A stretch of 64,000 bases of DNA from Larix kaempferi (GCA_027924585.1 BSBM01000199.1:13773501-13837500); one strand, 5' to 3'; positions 12,838 through 24,504 are shown, numbered from the stretch's first letter. Translations and numbers: made by a program. Notes: generated from the letters alone by a model not told the origin.

Positions 12838-13481
12838 CCAACATCGAGGAACTCTATAAAGCTTTACATTAAAGCTCGGTATGCCGAAAGATGTGGCACC
12901 AGATTCCGCAAGTGGAAGTGGCTAAGGATGAGCCACAGGTGAGTGTTATGGGCCTGTTGGGCAGGGCCCAAATGGGATGGAAAAATATACAAGTTTTGGT
13001 AATTGCACATTGTGGTAGGAACAGGAAGCAGTTTTGAGAAATTACGCATGTTCGCGCAACGGCAAGGAATAGGAAAGGTTGCGTAATATGCTAGTGCGCA
13101 GTTCGCATGTAGCATCCATTCTGGAGAAAGAATGAAAGGAAAGGTTGAAGCAAAGAAAGTGACCTATTTTGGGACATGGAGATGAATGGAAAGGACCTGT
13201 CAGAGCGAGTGGCGGCAAGCAGTTGAGAAGCTAGGCCACAATGTCGAGGGTGACAGGAAGGCGAAAACAGTAGAAACAGACAAGCCATGATGCAGTGTAA
13301 CTGTTTTGAGGACTGCGGTTGTCAGAGAAGCATGTGAACCACGAGTGCTCTAGCTGGAAGGCTTGGAGCATGCAGAGTAAGTTGTCGATGGCGACAGCCA
13401 GGCTAACAACTGGCCATACCGGTATTAGAGACCTAACGGTTTTTGCTTGCGAACTGTAAAGATATGCCTACAGCCATAATC

Positions 13482-13489
13482 TATAAATA
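13482..13489 (+). promoter_or_regulatory. TATA box in LTR-like segment
   Basis: TATAAATA followed about 70 bp later by AATAAA, the usual arrangement of promoter and polyadenylation signal within an LTR. Confidence 0.5.
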
Positions 13490-13584
13490 GGCATGATTTT
13501 GTGTGGGAAGAGGTTGGTTGTTAAAATCTCATTATGGGTTGTTGAACATTGTAAAATAAATTGAGCTTGATGCTATTGTAAAGG

Positions 13585-13649
13585 CTCTGCAGCTGAGTGC
13601 GCAGAGACCTATCTGAGAGAGAAGAGAGTCTGCAGCTGAGTGCGCAGAC
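13585..13649 (+). repeat. Twin 22-bp hairpins around ctgcagctgagtgcgcag
   Basis: The same 18-mer core occurs at 13587-13604 and 13630-13647. The first is closed by ctctgc/gcagag and the second by gtctgc/gcagac, so the outer base pair differs but pairing is kept. Confidence 0.6.
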
Positions 13650-14604
13650 TAAGAGCGGTTGTACCCTTCCCTTAAAGAGCAATATTAACAACCATTCTTG
13701 TGGATGTATCCTCCATCCGGGGGGTTAACCACGTTAAATTCTATGTATTGTGATTAAATGTGTTGTTTGCAATTATATGTTTGCTTACATATATGCTTGA
13801 ATTCCAATTATCAGTTATATGTTAATGCTTTTATAAGTATTCACCATAGGATAAAGATGGGGATAATATGTTAAGTATTACATAAATGAATAGTTGATGG
13901 ATGCAAAGTATTTTAGATTGTGAATGTATTGGTTGATAAATGAACACATGCATGGAGGAATGTTAAGTATTCAGCAACTACAAGTCTGTGGATGTACGAA
14001 TCTGCCGATTAGTCACATAGTTGAACATTGAATTTAAGCACAGCGTTGGAGTGCGCAGTATTGTATGTTTGTTCAATTGCATGCTCCATACATTAAGTAA
14101 GCTAAATGTTATGAATGGATAAAGGTCGTCAAGTCTTGGTTGACGTCGACTAACCCCGAGTAGATGCGCAGTCTAGTCGAAGCGCTGACCCCTTGAGAGT
14201 GCTGTGAGGTAAGCTTTTGATAGCTTATCGTCGTGACACATGAAACAGCCACCTACCGCGCAATTTGTGGATGCGTTGGATACGCAAGCGCCTCTGTTGG
14301 GGAAAGTATCCAACGTAAAGTAGAGACTTTGCTCAGTCGTTGTTCGCAACAGCCCACATAGCATTGCGTCATTCATCAGTCCATTCACCTTCGCATCACC
14401 AAGTTGCAGAAACTTGATTTCGCAACCACCCCCTCAGATTCACCTCAGGTGAGACTTGAGGTTGCGCACAGTCTGTTTCCAAAAGGGTTGGTGAATAGAG
14501 GTTTTGTTGGTTTCTTGAACCGCGAATTACCTGGGTCTACACTAGAAACCTCAAAAAGGTGATATACAGCCAACACAAAGCCCAACAATGCTTACAAGGG
14601 GGAA

Positions 14605-16440
14605 TGATGGACAAAGTCTTTTCAATTCAATGCACGAGTCTTGGCATTTATGATGATTGGATAATTTGATTATGGTGATCTTCGCATGGTTTCGAATTGG
14701 TTGTGGGTGTGATTAGAATCTCAAGGTCTTAAATGCAACTGTCTTGGACTTTTCTGACTCACATTGATGCTCTCGGCCACATGGCTCCTTCGAACCCTAA
14801 CTCCCTTATCGATGTATTTCTTGTCATTTTTGTTGTTTGGAAAGTTGAGGTATGTCTCCTCCGGCTCTCTGGTTCTTGGTGGGCTCAGCCCTTGGCCTTG
14901 GCTTCGATTTTTAGCCTTGGCCTCGGCAAGTTCGTGAAAGCTTTGGAAAACTCCTGCTAGGTATTGTATTCGTAACCTTTGAACACTTCGGGGTTTTTAC
15001 GTTGTCGTTGCATGCATCTAAACTAGTTTTTGACCGGTTCTTGGTTTTATTGTGGTAGTGAGCTCCAAGTATCAAGGAAGGAGGAGAGGTTTTGAAGAAA
15101 ATAAGAAGGGAACTCGACTGTGGTAATCCCCTGGTCCCCCATTAGAGATCTTGGTAATTTGCAACCCATGGTAACAAGGGTTAAAGGAAGACAATCTTTA
15201 CTTTGACCATTCTGGGGTGAGTTAGATGTATGGGTCTTTCACACCCTTTGGTAGTTATGCTAGAGTCCATGTATTTGTAAAATTTTAGCATGCAATTTTG
15301 GTTGGGTTTGTTCATACGAAACTCGGTTGATTATTGCGGTCTAGTCGCAGTCCTTAAATGATTGGTTTCGTTGTGAAATACATTCGTATCATTCTTGGAA
15401 TGGACCTTGGATTGTTTAAGATGGAAATTTAAATGCCATGTTTCGATGGTTGGTTAAAATTTTTGATGGTCCCCTTGGCCTGTTTGGGAAAAGCAAATGA
15501 GGAATGCCAACAACTTATAGTGCTTTGCTTGTTGATTAACTATGAAATTTTGGTCGTGTAAGAGTTTCGATTGTTTGGCTTTCGTGCAAGGTAGTCGAAC
15601 AATCTAGTTTCCTGTACGATGATAAACTGTATAGTATGGACTGTGTTAAAAAGGGTTATATGGATGAAAATTTAGTAGCTTAGTGTTGTTGTAAAATTTG
15701 GTAGGGAAGGCTTAAGAAGTTAGAACTTTTGATTTCGTATGGTTACGCTCTTTAGTAGAGAAACCGTCATTTGGATGTAGCTTGTTAGATGTGAACTTGT
15801 GGGGACTCGAACCCAAGCCTGAGATGTATAGCATTACTCTAAAATGATAGAATCTAGGTTATTTTGATGTTTAGATATCATGGTTCGAAACTCCTTTTAT
15901 ACAAATTGTGATTGTAAACTTGTTTATGGGAAAAGGTTATTCGACAGTCCTTCGTTCCAGCTTAGGTTGTAATACTTTTGATTTTATAGGGTTTAAAAAT
16001 AAAATGCTATTCTCTTGGTTTTATGTTTGGATGTGAGGCATCCGCTTGTACATGGACCTAACAAAGTTTAAATGTTGAACTACTGTCTGCAATAGTGTGT
16101 ATGCTTACCTATCATGAGTTGTATGTGATGGATCTGCTTGTTTGTTGTTATCTGAAATATGTACTTGTTCTTTTTAAAGAGATTGGTTGTGTTTAAGCAT
16201 CAACATTTTTGGACATACCAAAACATAAATGTGTTTGTCCTTTAATGCTAAAAATGCAAGAAAAGCCAACCTACCCTAGAGCATAGAAAGGTCCTTTGAA
16301 TGGCTATCATAGGGGATTAGGGCAATGGAAAACTGAAACATAACTGGTTTTTAATCCTGAACTATATATTTCATTTCATCGATATTTAACAAATTCCAAG
16401 TGATCATTTGTTTTGAAAAGAATGTTTTATATAAATTCTG
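14605..16440. other. No recognisable gene
   Basis: Two or three short open frames exist (for example 14733-14960) but none has a domain I can name. The segment may be LTR sequence, since it begins with TG right after a purine tract. No internal repeats were noticed. Confidence 0.35.
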
Positions 16441-16449
16441 AAAAATGAA

Positions 16450-17337
16450 ATAATACCAATTCTTATTTGTGCATCTGTGATTTATTACATCCATTCTTAA
16501 ATTCTGCCCTGTACTAGAGTACACCACCTTCGGGTGGAAGGAAATATACAGGGGTAATTATTTTCAATTTTAACCAGTCAATCCTAATTCAAAGATCAGT
16601 TTAATTATAACCATTTCATCAAAAATAATAACAATTAAAGTAGGAAATGGAAGAAACCTGAACAAAAAGGCTGGGAAAACATCCACAGGAAACCATTCCT
16701 CCCAACCTATTCCTCAAGCACTCAGCAGAATGGTTGGGACCATTTATCCCGTTCACTAAACCACCAGGATGAAGACATCGAATAGGAGTAGGAGACCTTC
16801 TTTTTCAAAGACTCAATAGTCCTCAAGACCTGCCATCCTTCCTTACTTTGTACAAAATTGATGGACATACTCACTATGGAAATCATTGGTTAGCTACTCC
16901 TCATCGAATTTCCTTGTGTGCTCAAAACTATGATAGTTTTCCAGCCAGCCCAAGGAGAAAGAAAATAATTGATGAGCCTCCTGCTCAATTCGATGGCTTC
17001 ATAGCTTTCCTAGGTCTTGGTCATTTATATCATTTATTGAGTGACTTACTCAACTCCTCCACCCTTGGTGTGTCATGACCATAAATATAGGGTAGTTTCC
17101 TCCTGCAACAGCTAGTAAGTGATTCTAGATGCTGCCACTTGTCTCCTTGTCTCCTAAGTAGTTTCATTCTCCCTAGTGGGTCAGTGAACACTCTTCAACA
17201 GTCCCCTATGGATGAGTGTCTCCACTTTTCAATTTATTAAAATAAAAATAGTTAATTACAGTCATCCTTAACCACCTTGGTCATAAAAAAATTATAATAA
17301 AAAATTAGATCAATGTTTTTCAGTTCTAGGGTTGTTA
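16450..17337 (-). mobile_element. LTR-like segment related, inverted, to 3373-4400
   Basis: Read on the minus strand from 17337 it starts TGTAACAACCCTAG, a typical plant gypsy LTR start. It then matches the + strand after 3373 in many blocks (for example the stretch with aatttattaaaa and cagtgaacac at 17186-17250 against 3470-3560, and the gtactctagtac block near 16520 against 4290). No polypurine tract lies before it and no primer site was found, so it may be a solo LTR or a rearranged one. Confidence 0.45.
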
Positions 17338-18131
17338 CAATCAGATAATACCAACACAATATAGATTAGGGTCCATATTTGATGGTGAAAATGTTCTTCA
17401 AAAGCAAGGGCGGGTAATATCATACAAGCCCTACCTACCTCCAAAATGATCCAAGGTCATTGGATTTACAAGTCAAATTTGACAAGGGAAAGGGGTTTAG
17501 ACGTAAGAATGTGCGGATATCCTCAATGCTCAACCCCTCTGAAAATCATGTGAGCCATTGATTTACTATCCAGACTAACAACTCTAAAGCTCATGCATCA
17601 CAAATACATGATCCAACTATTTTTTTTTAAACAAAATTGGCATGGCAGTGGGTTTTATGGAGGGTGCTTACCAGTAAAAAATGAGAACTTGTTTCACAAC
17701 CTTTACAAGATATTCATATTTCACTAAAAAGTTCTAAGGACTTGATGAATGTAGTGAAGAGGTCCAAGAAAAAAAAACATATATATATAAAGAAGAAAAA
17801 GATCAACGCAAAGCCTTGTGACTTGAGGTCATGTCCTTCTCAACGAGAAGTACCTAAGTAGGTAGCACACAACAAATGTTCCAAAATAATCATGTTATGT
17901 TTCACATTTTTATGACTTATTATTTTGATTCTAGTAGAGGTGGACATGAAACATTTCATTTGGTTTAAAATATGTAAGAATTTTATTTTGCATACATGTA
18001 ATTATGCTCTAAATTTAGTATGGGGATTTGAATTTATAACCTTTCATTTACAACTTCTCAACTTAATTACTTGTTACCAATTTCTCTACCTTCTCAGGAC
18101 TTAAATTGTCAAATTTTATTTAAATTTTAGC
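17338..18131. other. AT-rich DNA, no feature seen
   Basis: Contains a short (ta)n run near 17776 but no coding potential or element ends that I can support. Confidence 0.4.
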
Positions 18132-18348
18132 ATTCTATTTTTTTATAATTAAGTTATTAGTTCAATTAAAGTTGAGATTATTGTAATCCATCATTAATAA
18201 AGGTCATGGACCAATTCAGGTTAATATCATGAGAGTCATAATTCTATTTCTTATAATTAAGTTATTAGTTAATGTTAAAGTTGAGATTATTGTAATCCAT
18301 TATTAATAGAGAGCATGGACAAATTCGGTGTTAATATCATGAAAGTCA
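18132..18348 (+). repeat. 109-bp tandem duplication
   Basis: Copy 1 is 18132-18240 and copy 2 is 18241-18348. Both read attctattt...taattaagttattagtt...gttgagattattgtaatcca...catgagagtca, with scattered substitutions and a small indel. Confidence 0.85.
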
Positions 18349-18514
18349 AGTACAAATATATAGTAAAGAAACATACTTTACCTAAAGACACATGTTAAAC
18401 TTTTTTCATTTGATAATTTTAATATTTTTTCAAGATTTTCAACCATATTCTAAACAAAACTAACCTTAAGGAAATGGTCGAAAACATAGAATATTTAGTG
18501 TTAGTTTTTTGTAC

Positions 18515-19612
18515 CTTGATATGTGTTCCCCTAGTGATTTTGTCCTAAGTCACTAAGAAGGGGGAAATGGGACCCTCACATTAATTACACATTAATGAGA
18601 CTTTATGTTTTTAAAGTCACTTTTTGTCTAAAGTTAAAGTGGGTGAGCAATAAATTAATTTAAGTGATTTAATTAATGTGACTTTTGCTCACATCTAATC
18701 TCAGCCATCAGATTGAAGACATCACCACCATTGGATTAGAATCACTTTTAGGGATTGGACAAAAAGGGAGGGAGGCTCCAAAACCTAATTAATTGTTATC
18801 ATTGTGAATGAGAGAGAGGTCGAGTGAGAGCTGAAAGGACACCAGCGACTGTCATTTCCTTGGCACGAGTTTCCAGGCTCGGGTTTCCAGTTTTGGCTCA
18901 GATATCGAGGCTAGCAATCCAGGCATTTATTATCAGCATAGTGAATAAGGGACAGCAGCTGTTATCTTCAGAAAAATAAACTCGTGGTGATATCATACAG
19001 CAGATACCATATCCCTAGCACACAGGAGGAGTATTCTGGGTTCTGTTTTGAGGCAGCTTCACACTAAAATCATGGCATAGACATCGAGACTCAACCCAGG
19101 CACAAATACTGAAGTATACCAGCACGCATTCTAGGGATATACTCCTGTACGATTTTTTGAGAATGACTGGTACTGTTCAGATCCGTACAGCAATCATTTC
19201 AGTCAAGTTTTGAAGCTAACAAATGCACAGAAATCGAGATAGTTTCTGCTCAGATTTTAGGGTGGTTTAGCACTAAAATCGAGGAGGGTACAGCACAGAA
19301 TCCAAGCCATTATCTGCACAAAAACCGAGAAGATTCTGCACACATTTCCAGGCAACTATTGTGCACAGAAATGGAGGCAGACTGGGGTGCATTTAATGTG
19401 GAGATAAGTTGTATTTGTTTTTGTACTGCTGTTACATTACCTTGCTGAAGAAATAATAAATATCTCTCTCTCTCAACTGGTTTTCCCCGTGGGGGTTTTT
19501 CCAGGGCTCGATTTGGCCAAAAAGCACCGAGTCAATTTTCATGTGTGATTGTTATTTGTTTACAGCCTGTTAGTAGCTTTCATTGTGTGTTTACTGTTAA
19601 AAGCATTTTTGT
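18515..19612 (+). mobile_element. Probable solo LTR, copia-like
   Basis: Near 19480-19505 the sequence tttccccgtgggggtttttcc is the kind of motif found in the R/U5 part of many plant Ty1/copia LTRs, preceded by (tc)n. Candidate start near TGTTCCCCTAG (about 18524); the end is uncertain. No primer site, gag or pol sequence adjoins it on either side, hence solo LTR or truncated element. The middle has degenerate repeats of the form cacagaaatcgagg. Confidence 0.4.
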
Positions 19613-19621
19613 ATTAAGTAA

Positions 19622-19650
19622 CCTACAGCCTATGCAAAACCGGCTGTAGG
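19622..19650 (+). repeat. Perfect 9-bp inverted repeat (hairpin)
   Basis: cctacagcc at 19622-19630 and ggctgtagg at 19642-19650 around an 11-base loop, just after the end of the LTR-like segment. It could be a terminator-like or recombination structure, or chance. Confidence 0.5.
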
Positions 19651-20232
19651 TGAAAACCACCTAATCTTGACATAAACCAGCAAACAGTTGAAAGTAGAAA
19701 ATTCTACATTTAGACTACTCGAAACTTTTATATTTTATAATGCTCCAAATTTTTGAATTAAACCATTGAAAATATTTAAATGTATTAAGTTATTCAATTT
19801 ATTCTAATTATAAATATATAGAACATAGCTTTCATGTTTTTCAATTAATATCTAATATTTTAATATATATTTGAAAAATTATTAATCTATTTATCTAATA
19901 TTTTAATATATATTTGAAAAAGTGTTAATTTGTTTTTTAAATAGATGATGTTTTTAAATATGTAATTTTTTATAAAAAAATTTAAATCAACTATTAATTT
20001 ATTATTTTTAATGAATTCTAGTTAAACATTTATATGGAAAATTTTGATTTAATAAATTAAAAATTTTATATTTGAAATTTTTAAGTTTTATTATTACATC
20101 GATAAGTATTTATATCTTAGAAATTGGTCTAGACTACCATCTATGCTTTTCCTAGATTGAAGGAAGATGAAACAAGTGTACTCTTGAAATTGATAACTCG
20201 CAATTACAACTAAGCATAAACTAGCATAAACA
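19651..20232. other. Very AT-rich DNA, no gene seen
   Basis: Long runs of A/T with short repeated words (for example taatattttaatatatatttgaaaa twice, 19850-19920). No coding evidence. Confidence 0.4.
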
Positions 20233-20379
20233 AATGCTAAACGTTAAACTAATTAATATAAACATTAAACTAACATAAACATTAAACTAATTAATATAAA
20301 CATAAAACAAATACTATTTAATAAACATATTACTTTTCTTAACAATCGCTTAAGTGAAGTTTATTTAAATCTTAATCAA
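20233..20379 (+). repeat. Left direct repeat flanking orphan ORF
   Basis: About 140 bp rich in cattaaactaattaatataaa. It matches 21788-21929 with few differences in the same orientation. The two copies bracket the GC-richer ORF at 20685-21431. Confidence 0.8.
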
Positions 20380-20684
20380 ATAAAGATATAACTTCTTCAT
20401 AACACTTAACTTCTAACCTAACACTTAAGTTGTAACCTATCAGTGTTTACAAACTACAAATTAAGTGACTCTACTAATTTTACTAACGTGTTAAATATTA
20501 ACCATTCCATATAAATAAAAAAAACATGGTGGATCGTGACGTTTCACTAGCACATAGATATACTTGATTAACACATGACAACAATATATATCCATCCATT
20601 ATAATTTCCTTTCATCTTACTGTGAATTTTGGTATAGGCAAGGAAGAAAACAGTAAACACGAACTTATTGAAATCAAGTCATTC

Positions 20685-21431
20685 ATGGATGACCTGGACT
20701 ACGCAGACGCGACGTATCTGCGACACAAACTCCATATCTTCTGGTTAAATGGCGAGACATATGAGAGCGTCAAGAGTTTTTGGGACACGCTGCTCTCTTC
20801 TAACCCTAAAACTTTCAGTGTACTGTCCACGCTCTTCTCTTGTAACCCTAAAACACCACGTTTCCCATCCCTGCGAGGCCGAGCGTACAAAAAGATGGAA
20901 GACCGAGGATGGATAAACGTGGCAAACCTAGACGACGCCGCCGACAAATTCCCCGCCTCAGCCCGCCAAATTTTCCATAAGCTCCGTTCCAAAGCCATCC
21001 AATATTGCGACCGTCGACGGCCGCCGGGTATTCAAATGGTCTTGAAACCCTACGATATCGACAGTGACACCGACGTCATATCGTCTTCTAAACGGGCGGT
21101 TCCAGCGTGCATCCCGTACGTTGTGCTCAAGAAAAACAGCAACCCTATCGCCGGCGACGTCAACGACATCTCATCCCGCGAAATCGACTGGCTTACCCGA
21201 CATACTCGGGCCTGGATGGCTTGGAAAGTTTATCTGCCAGACGCCGCATTTAAACAGCCCGTGGAACAGTGGAGAAATTATGAACGGGATCAGACTAGGC
21301 AGCTTTCGGCTCAGGGCACATCAGATTCTGATAGTGAGACAAAGCAGGGCAGTGCTAAACGGCTGTTGCCTGAATCGATTGCGTCAGAAGCGGGCCAGAA
21401 CGTTGAAACGATATGTTCGATGTCTAAATGA
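20685..21431 (+). CDS. Unrecognised protein, possibly a terminal exon
   Basis: An uninterrupted frame of 248 codons from the first ATG at 20685 to TGA. The frame stays open upstream to about 20622. A plausible splice acceptor (pyrimidine-rich tract ending tttggtatag near 20636) suggests this could be the last exon of a gene rather than a complete one. The protein is hydrophilic: basic in the middle (an Arg-Arg-Arg-Pro-Pro-Gly stretch), Trp-containing near residues 190-215 (WLTR, WMAWKVYLP, QWRNYERD), and with a Ser/Asp/Glu tail. No signal peptide, membrane segment or known motif is visible. Base composition is clearly more GC-rich than the AT-rich surroundings, which favours a real or formerly real coding sequence. 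I cannot assign a function. A fragment of a retroelement accessory ORF is an alternative. Confidence 0.4.
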   Translation: MDDLDYADATYLRHKLHIFWLNGETYESVKSFWDTLLSSNPKTFSVLSTLFSCNPKTPRFPSLRGRAYKKMEDRGWINVANLDDAADKFPASARQIFHKLRSKAIQYCDRRRPPGIQMVLKPYDIDSDTDVISSSKRAVPACIPYVVLKKNSNPIAGDVNDISSREIDWLTRHTRAWMAWKVYLPDAAFKQPVEQWRNYERDQTRQLSAQGTSDSDSETKQGSAKRLLPESIASEAGQNVETICSMSK

Positions 21432-21552
21432 GATTGAGTTCAATGGCAAGAACGAGCAGCCTGCTTTCATTTGTTTTACACAGACTGTATTCACTCTTGG
21501 AACACAGAGAAGAAAGACAATTCGAGCAGCCCACTTGCAGTGACTCGCTGCA

Positions 21553-21618
21553 AAGCAACTCTCTCTAAGCCGATGGGATGCTAGGCATTGAAGCAACTCT
21601 CTCTTAGCCGATGGGATG
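21553..21618 (+). repeat. Repeat of aagcaactctctctaagccg unit, period 38
   Basis: Two 28-bp copies (21553-21580 and 21591-21618) differing at one position, in the 3' flank of the orphan ORF. Confidence 0.8.
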
Positions 21619-21660
21619 ATTTGCATTGTTTTTCATCACTCATAACTAGCATAGCTATAA

Positions 21661-21766
21661 GTAAAGTGGCTGGTGAACACTAATAGGTGTAGTTAACCAC
21701 TTAGTTTTGTGGAGTAAAGTGGCCAGTAAACATCAATAGGTGTAGTTAACCACTTAGTTTTGAGGA
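21661..21766 (+). repeat. 53-bp tandem duplication
   Basis: Copies at 21661-21713 and 21714-21766. They share gtaaagtggc, aataggtgtagttaaccac and ttagttttg, with a few substitutions. Confidence 0.85.
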
Positions 21767-21787
21767 GATGATTGGCTGTTAACAAAA

Positions 21788-21929
21788 GTTAAACATTAAA
21801 CTAATTAATATAACATTAAACTAACATAAACATTAAACTAATTAATATAAGCATAAAACAAATACTATTTAATAAACATACCACTTTTCTTAACCACCAC
21901 TTAATTGAAGTTTATTTAAATCTGAATCA
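21788..21929 (+). repeat. Right direct repeat flanking orphan ORF
   Basis: Direct repeat of 20233-20379 (shared words include aaacaaatactatttaataaacat and gaagtttatttaaatct, with scattered substitutions). Not LTR-like at its ends. Confidence 0.8.
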
Positions 21930-22530
21930 AGATGCATTTGAGTATAACAAGATACGAAAACCATGAAATGAATCCCCACTATACACTTGTTACACTCAGG
22001 TTAATCTTGTTGATCCACTCAAGAAAGTCCAAAATCTCAGATAATATCTAAACACCTATGAGTGTAATTAAATTAAGTGTATACTTCATAATTTTGAAAA
22101 TAATATTATTTCATCAATTTATTTATGGTTCTATTACCTTATCTAATATATTTATATTCCAATTTAAATTCAGTTCAGTCTCATATAATCACACTACCAC
22201 AATATCATTAAATGATTTTTTTTAATATATTAATTGATTATTTATACTGCAATACAATTAAATGATAATCATGAAGGTCTTTAGTGAGTTAATGTTTTAT
22301 ATATATTCATGTTATTATTATAATAATCAATTTATAATTGTAATATTAGCTACCATATGAACTATAATAATGCAGTTTTAAAAAACAATCATGCTTTTAT
22401 TAAGCTTTGTCTAGATTTTTGAGGTGAGTAAGAAGAAAATATATGTTTTAAGCTTGCTCACCATGTCTTAATCGATTTTGCAAGTAGTTCCACATATCCA
22501 ACCACTCAATCTCACTCACATTGTGATGCA
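21930..22530. other. AT-rich DNA, no feature seen
   Basis: No coding or element signal that I can support. At 22531-22593 a 25-bp unit (gagtcctctttcacatatgtt) occurs twice, directly before the copia derivative. Confidence 0.4.
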
Positions 22531-22595
22531 GAGTCCTCTTTCACATATGTTCCTTGTAATAAAGTTGTAGAGTCCTCTTTCACATATGTTCCTCG

Positions 22596-22822
22596 TGATT
22601 AAGTTTGTAATACATAGAATAGAGTGGAATACAAAGGGCATATTGATTGTCTTCTCATTAATAAACACACATATATATAGTTTCACATAACACCAAAACC
22701 ACTGGCTAATACTATGGACCAGTGTATACCATGGGTTGACTAATGACCTAACTCAACTAATTTAAGACCATTGACTCAACTAACTAACCAAATTAGGACC
22801 ATTGAGATTACAGCTCTTAACA
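22596..22822 (-). repeat. 3' LTR of copia derivative
   Basis: 227 bp. It differs from the 5' LTR by about ten substitutions and a ~22-bp extra segment made by a local repeat of actcaactaa. It contains a TATATATA promoter-like stretch (about 22669-22679, minus strand). Confidence 0.85.
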
Positions 22823-22834
22823 CACCCCCTTAAT
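22823..22834 (-). other. Polypurine tract of copia derivative
   Basis: On the minus strand AAGGGGGTG lies immediately before the LTR start TGTTAAG, the plus-strand priming site. Confidence 0.7.
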
Positions 22835-22914
22835 CTCAAGTGGGATGGTTTGGTTAGCACTATCAATGTCTAAGTGCTGTGTTGGTCTATGTCTCAGCTA
22901 GGCATACATTTCAT

Positions 22915-24129
22915 TCAAATAAACTTAAGCTTTACTTTCTTCCTTGATGTGTACTTTGACTTCTTTTTCTTTGTCTTCTTGAACTTGATGCTAAGTAGGT
23001 GTTCTTCGACATCTTTTTTGTCTTCTGCACAATAAACAGTGTTATTGCTTTTCATTGGTCCTGGAACATAGTGCATGTCTTCTTCTTCTTCTGTTTCAAC
23101 ATACTGTATGTTGCTGTCTATTTTACCTGCACACTCAGAATTTTTGTTAGAAAAAATATTAATATATCTCATCTCTTCTTGGAGAGCATTCATATCTTCC
23201 TCTTCTGGTGTTTCAATGACAGCTACATCATCATTCTCATTAACTGTTGTAGCTTGTACGCAATGTTCATCCTTCACTACTTCCTCAAAAACTGTGGGCT
23301 GACAAGGAAACAATGCATACTCATATTGCTAATCAATAATGGGAATCTGCTCATATAGCTCCCTCAAACTTCTGGTTTTTTGGTTCTTTGATGAACTCGC
23401 TGGTGCAACTTCTATGCTGCTGTCAACTGTCTCTTTCTTTGAGAGAATATCAGTCACGTCACTGAGGACTTCTGCATTCATAGGCTTGTTTTCAAGGTCA
23501 TTAGCAAACAGAGCTAGATCAACAAGCTTTGTTGAGATTACTTGATCATTGGCTGCATCATAAACACGGTCTTCTTGGCTGTCTTCTACTTCACTGTGGG
23601 ATTCCTAGTGCTTTGCATGGTTTGCAAAGTCAACTGGTTCCTCTTCAATGAACTCTACTTCATCTTCTTCAGGTTCCTCTTCAGATAACTTTGCTTCATC
23701 TTCTTTAGGTTCCTCTTCACTGAACTCTGTTTCATATTCTTCAGGTTCCTCTTCAATAAACTCTGCTTCATCTTCTTCTATTGCAGGTTCTTCTTCACTG
23801 AACTCTGCTTTCAATATATCCCAAGCTTCTTTGGGAGTAGAAGTGTCTGAAATGTTATGAAAGATGGAATAATTTATACCATTTTGTATGATACTTAAAG
23901 CAACAACTTGCCTTATTTCCTTTTGATACTCTGTCAAATTCTTAAATGCAGCTAGATCTATAGGATCATTCTCAGCTACAAAATGCCACAAATCTTGTGA
24001 CCTTAACAGATCCCTAATTTTTAGTGACTAGAAATCATAATTGTCACCATCAAAGGTTTGCCATGAACCTATTGAAATTAACAGATTTCTTACCTCTTCG
24101 ATTTCTTCTGGTAGCTCTTCTAGCACCAT
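22915..24129 (-). pseudogene. Copia gag fused to RT-linker region, with acidic repeats
   Basis: One frame from ATG at 24129 to 22915 with three TAG stops (24028-24030, 23605-23607 and one near 23328). N-terminal part: the copia gag signature Phe-Asp-Gly-Asn-Tyr-Asp-Phe followed by a stop where Trp is usual, then SLKIRDLLRSQDLW. A partial second gag block follows, ending KEAWDILKAEF. Next come five or so Glu-rich repeats of the type FSEEEPEEDEAE (23630-23800). The C-terminal part (23330-23600) matches the linker and start of copia RT (TRSLRELYEQ, ALFPCQPTVFEEVVKDEH). A basic Lys tail ends the frame. Zinc finger, protease, integrase and polymerase are absent, so this is a deletion fusion. Confidence 0.75.
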
Positions 24130-24352
24130 CTTCGATCTTCTTGGCTTTCTTCAATATCAGTGGTCCTTCAGACTTCAGATCTGCTCGGAAACTGGATAGA
24201 AACTCTAGATATTTTCCGCCCTTTTCTACAAAGGTTTTTCTTGTCCATTGATCTCTGCAAGACTCTATCTTCTGGAATCAAGAATAGAACATTGTCCAAA
24301 ATTTTGGCTCAGCGTCAACAATACCTTCTCTTCAAGACGAGCTCTGAACAAT

Positions 24353-24504
24353 GCTCGTACTTGCCATGGCTTATGACAACTCTTAAACTAGTCGGCGCAG
24401 GTTTCAAAATTCATAATTCTTGTCGTTTAGCATTGGACCCGAGATTGGCTTCATGTTCAGGCTTGCCATGGAGTATGACAGTAGTTAAACTAATCGTCGC
24501 AGTA
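24353..24504 (-). repeat. ~48-bp unit repeated twice, period ~104
   Basis: Units at 24353-24400 and 24457-24504 share cttgccatgg, tatgaca, ttaaacta and cgtcgcag/cggcgcag. They lie in the 5' untranslated part of the copia derivative. Confidence 0.6.

Larger units (their letters stand above)
12838..14604 (+). mobile_element. LTR-like segment with TATA box and polyadenylation signal
   Basis: There is no coding evidence. The segment holds TATAAATA at 13482, AATAAA near 13553, twin hairpins at 13585-13649, and near 13735 the sequence aaccacgttaaattc, a motif seen near the 3' part of many plant LTRs. A candidate start is TGTTATGGGCC near 12947. A purine run (AAGGGGGAA) at 14596-14604 precedes a TG, like a polypurine tract. 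It could be a solo LTR inserted in the 3' untranslated part of the chromovirus, or part of its own 3' end. Confidence 0.4.

Noticed and set aside
14733-14960. Possible small host gene with hydrophobic segment
   Set aside because: Short, no homology recognised, within a probable LTR-like segment.
23648-23860. Ser-rich + strand ORF
   Set aside because: Mirror image of the Glu-rich repeats of the minus-strand gag fusion.
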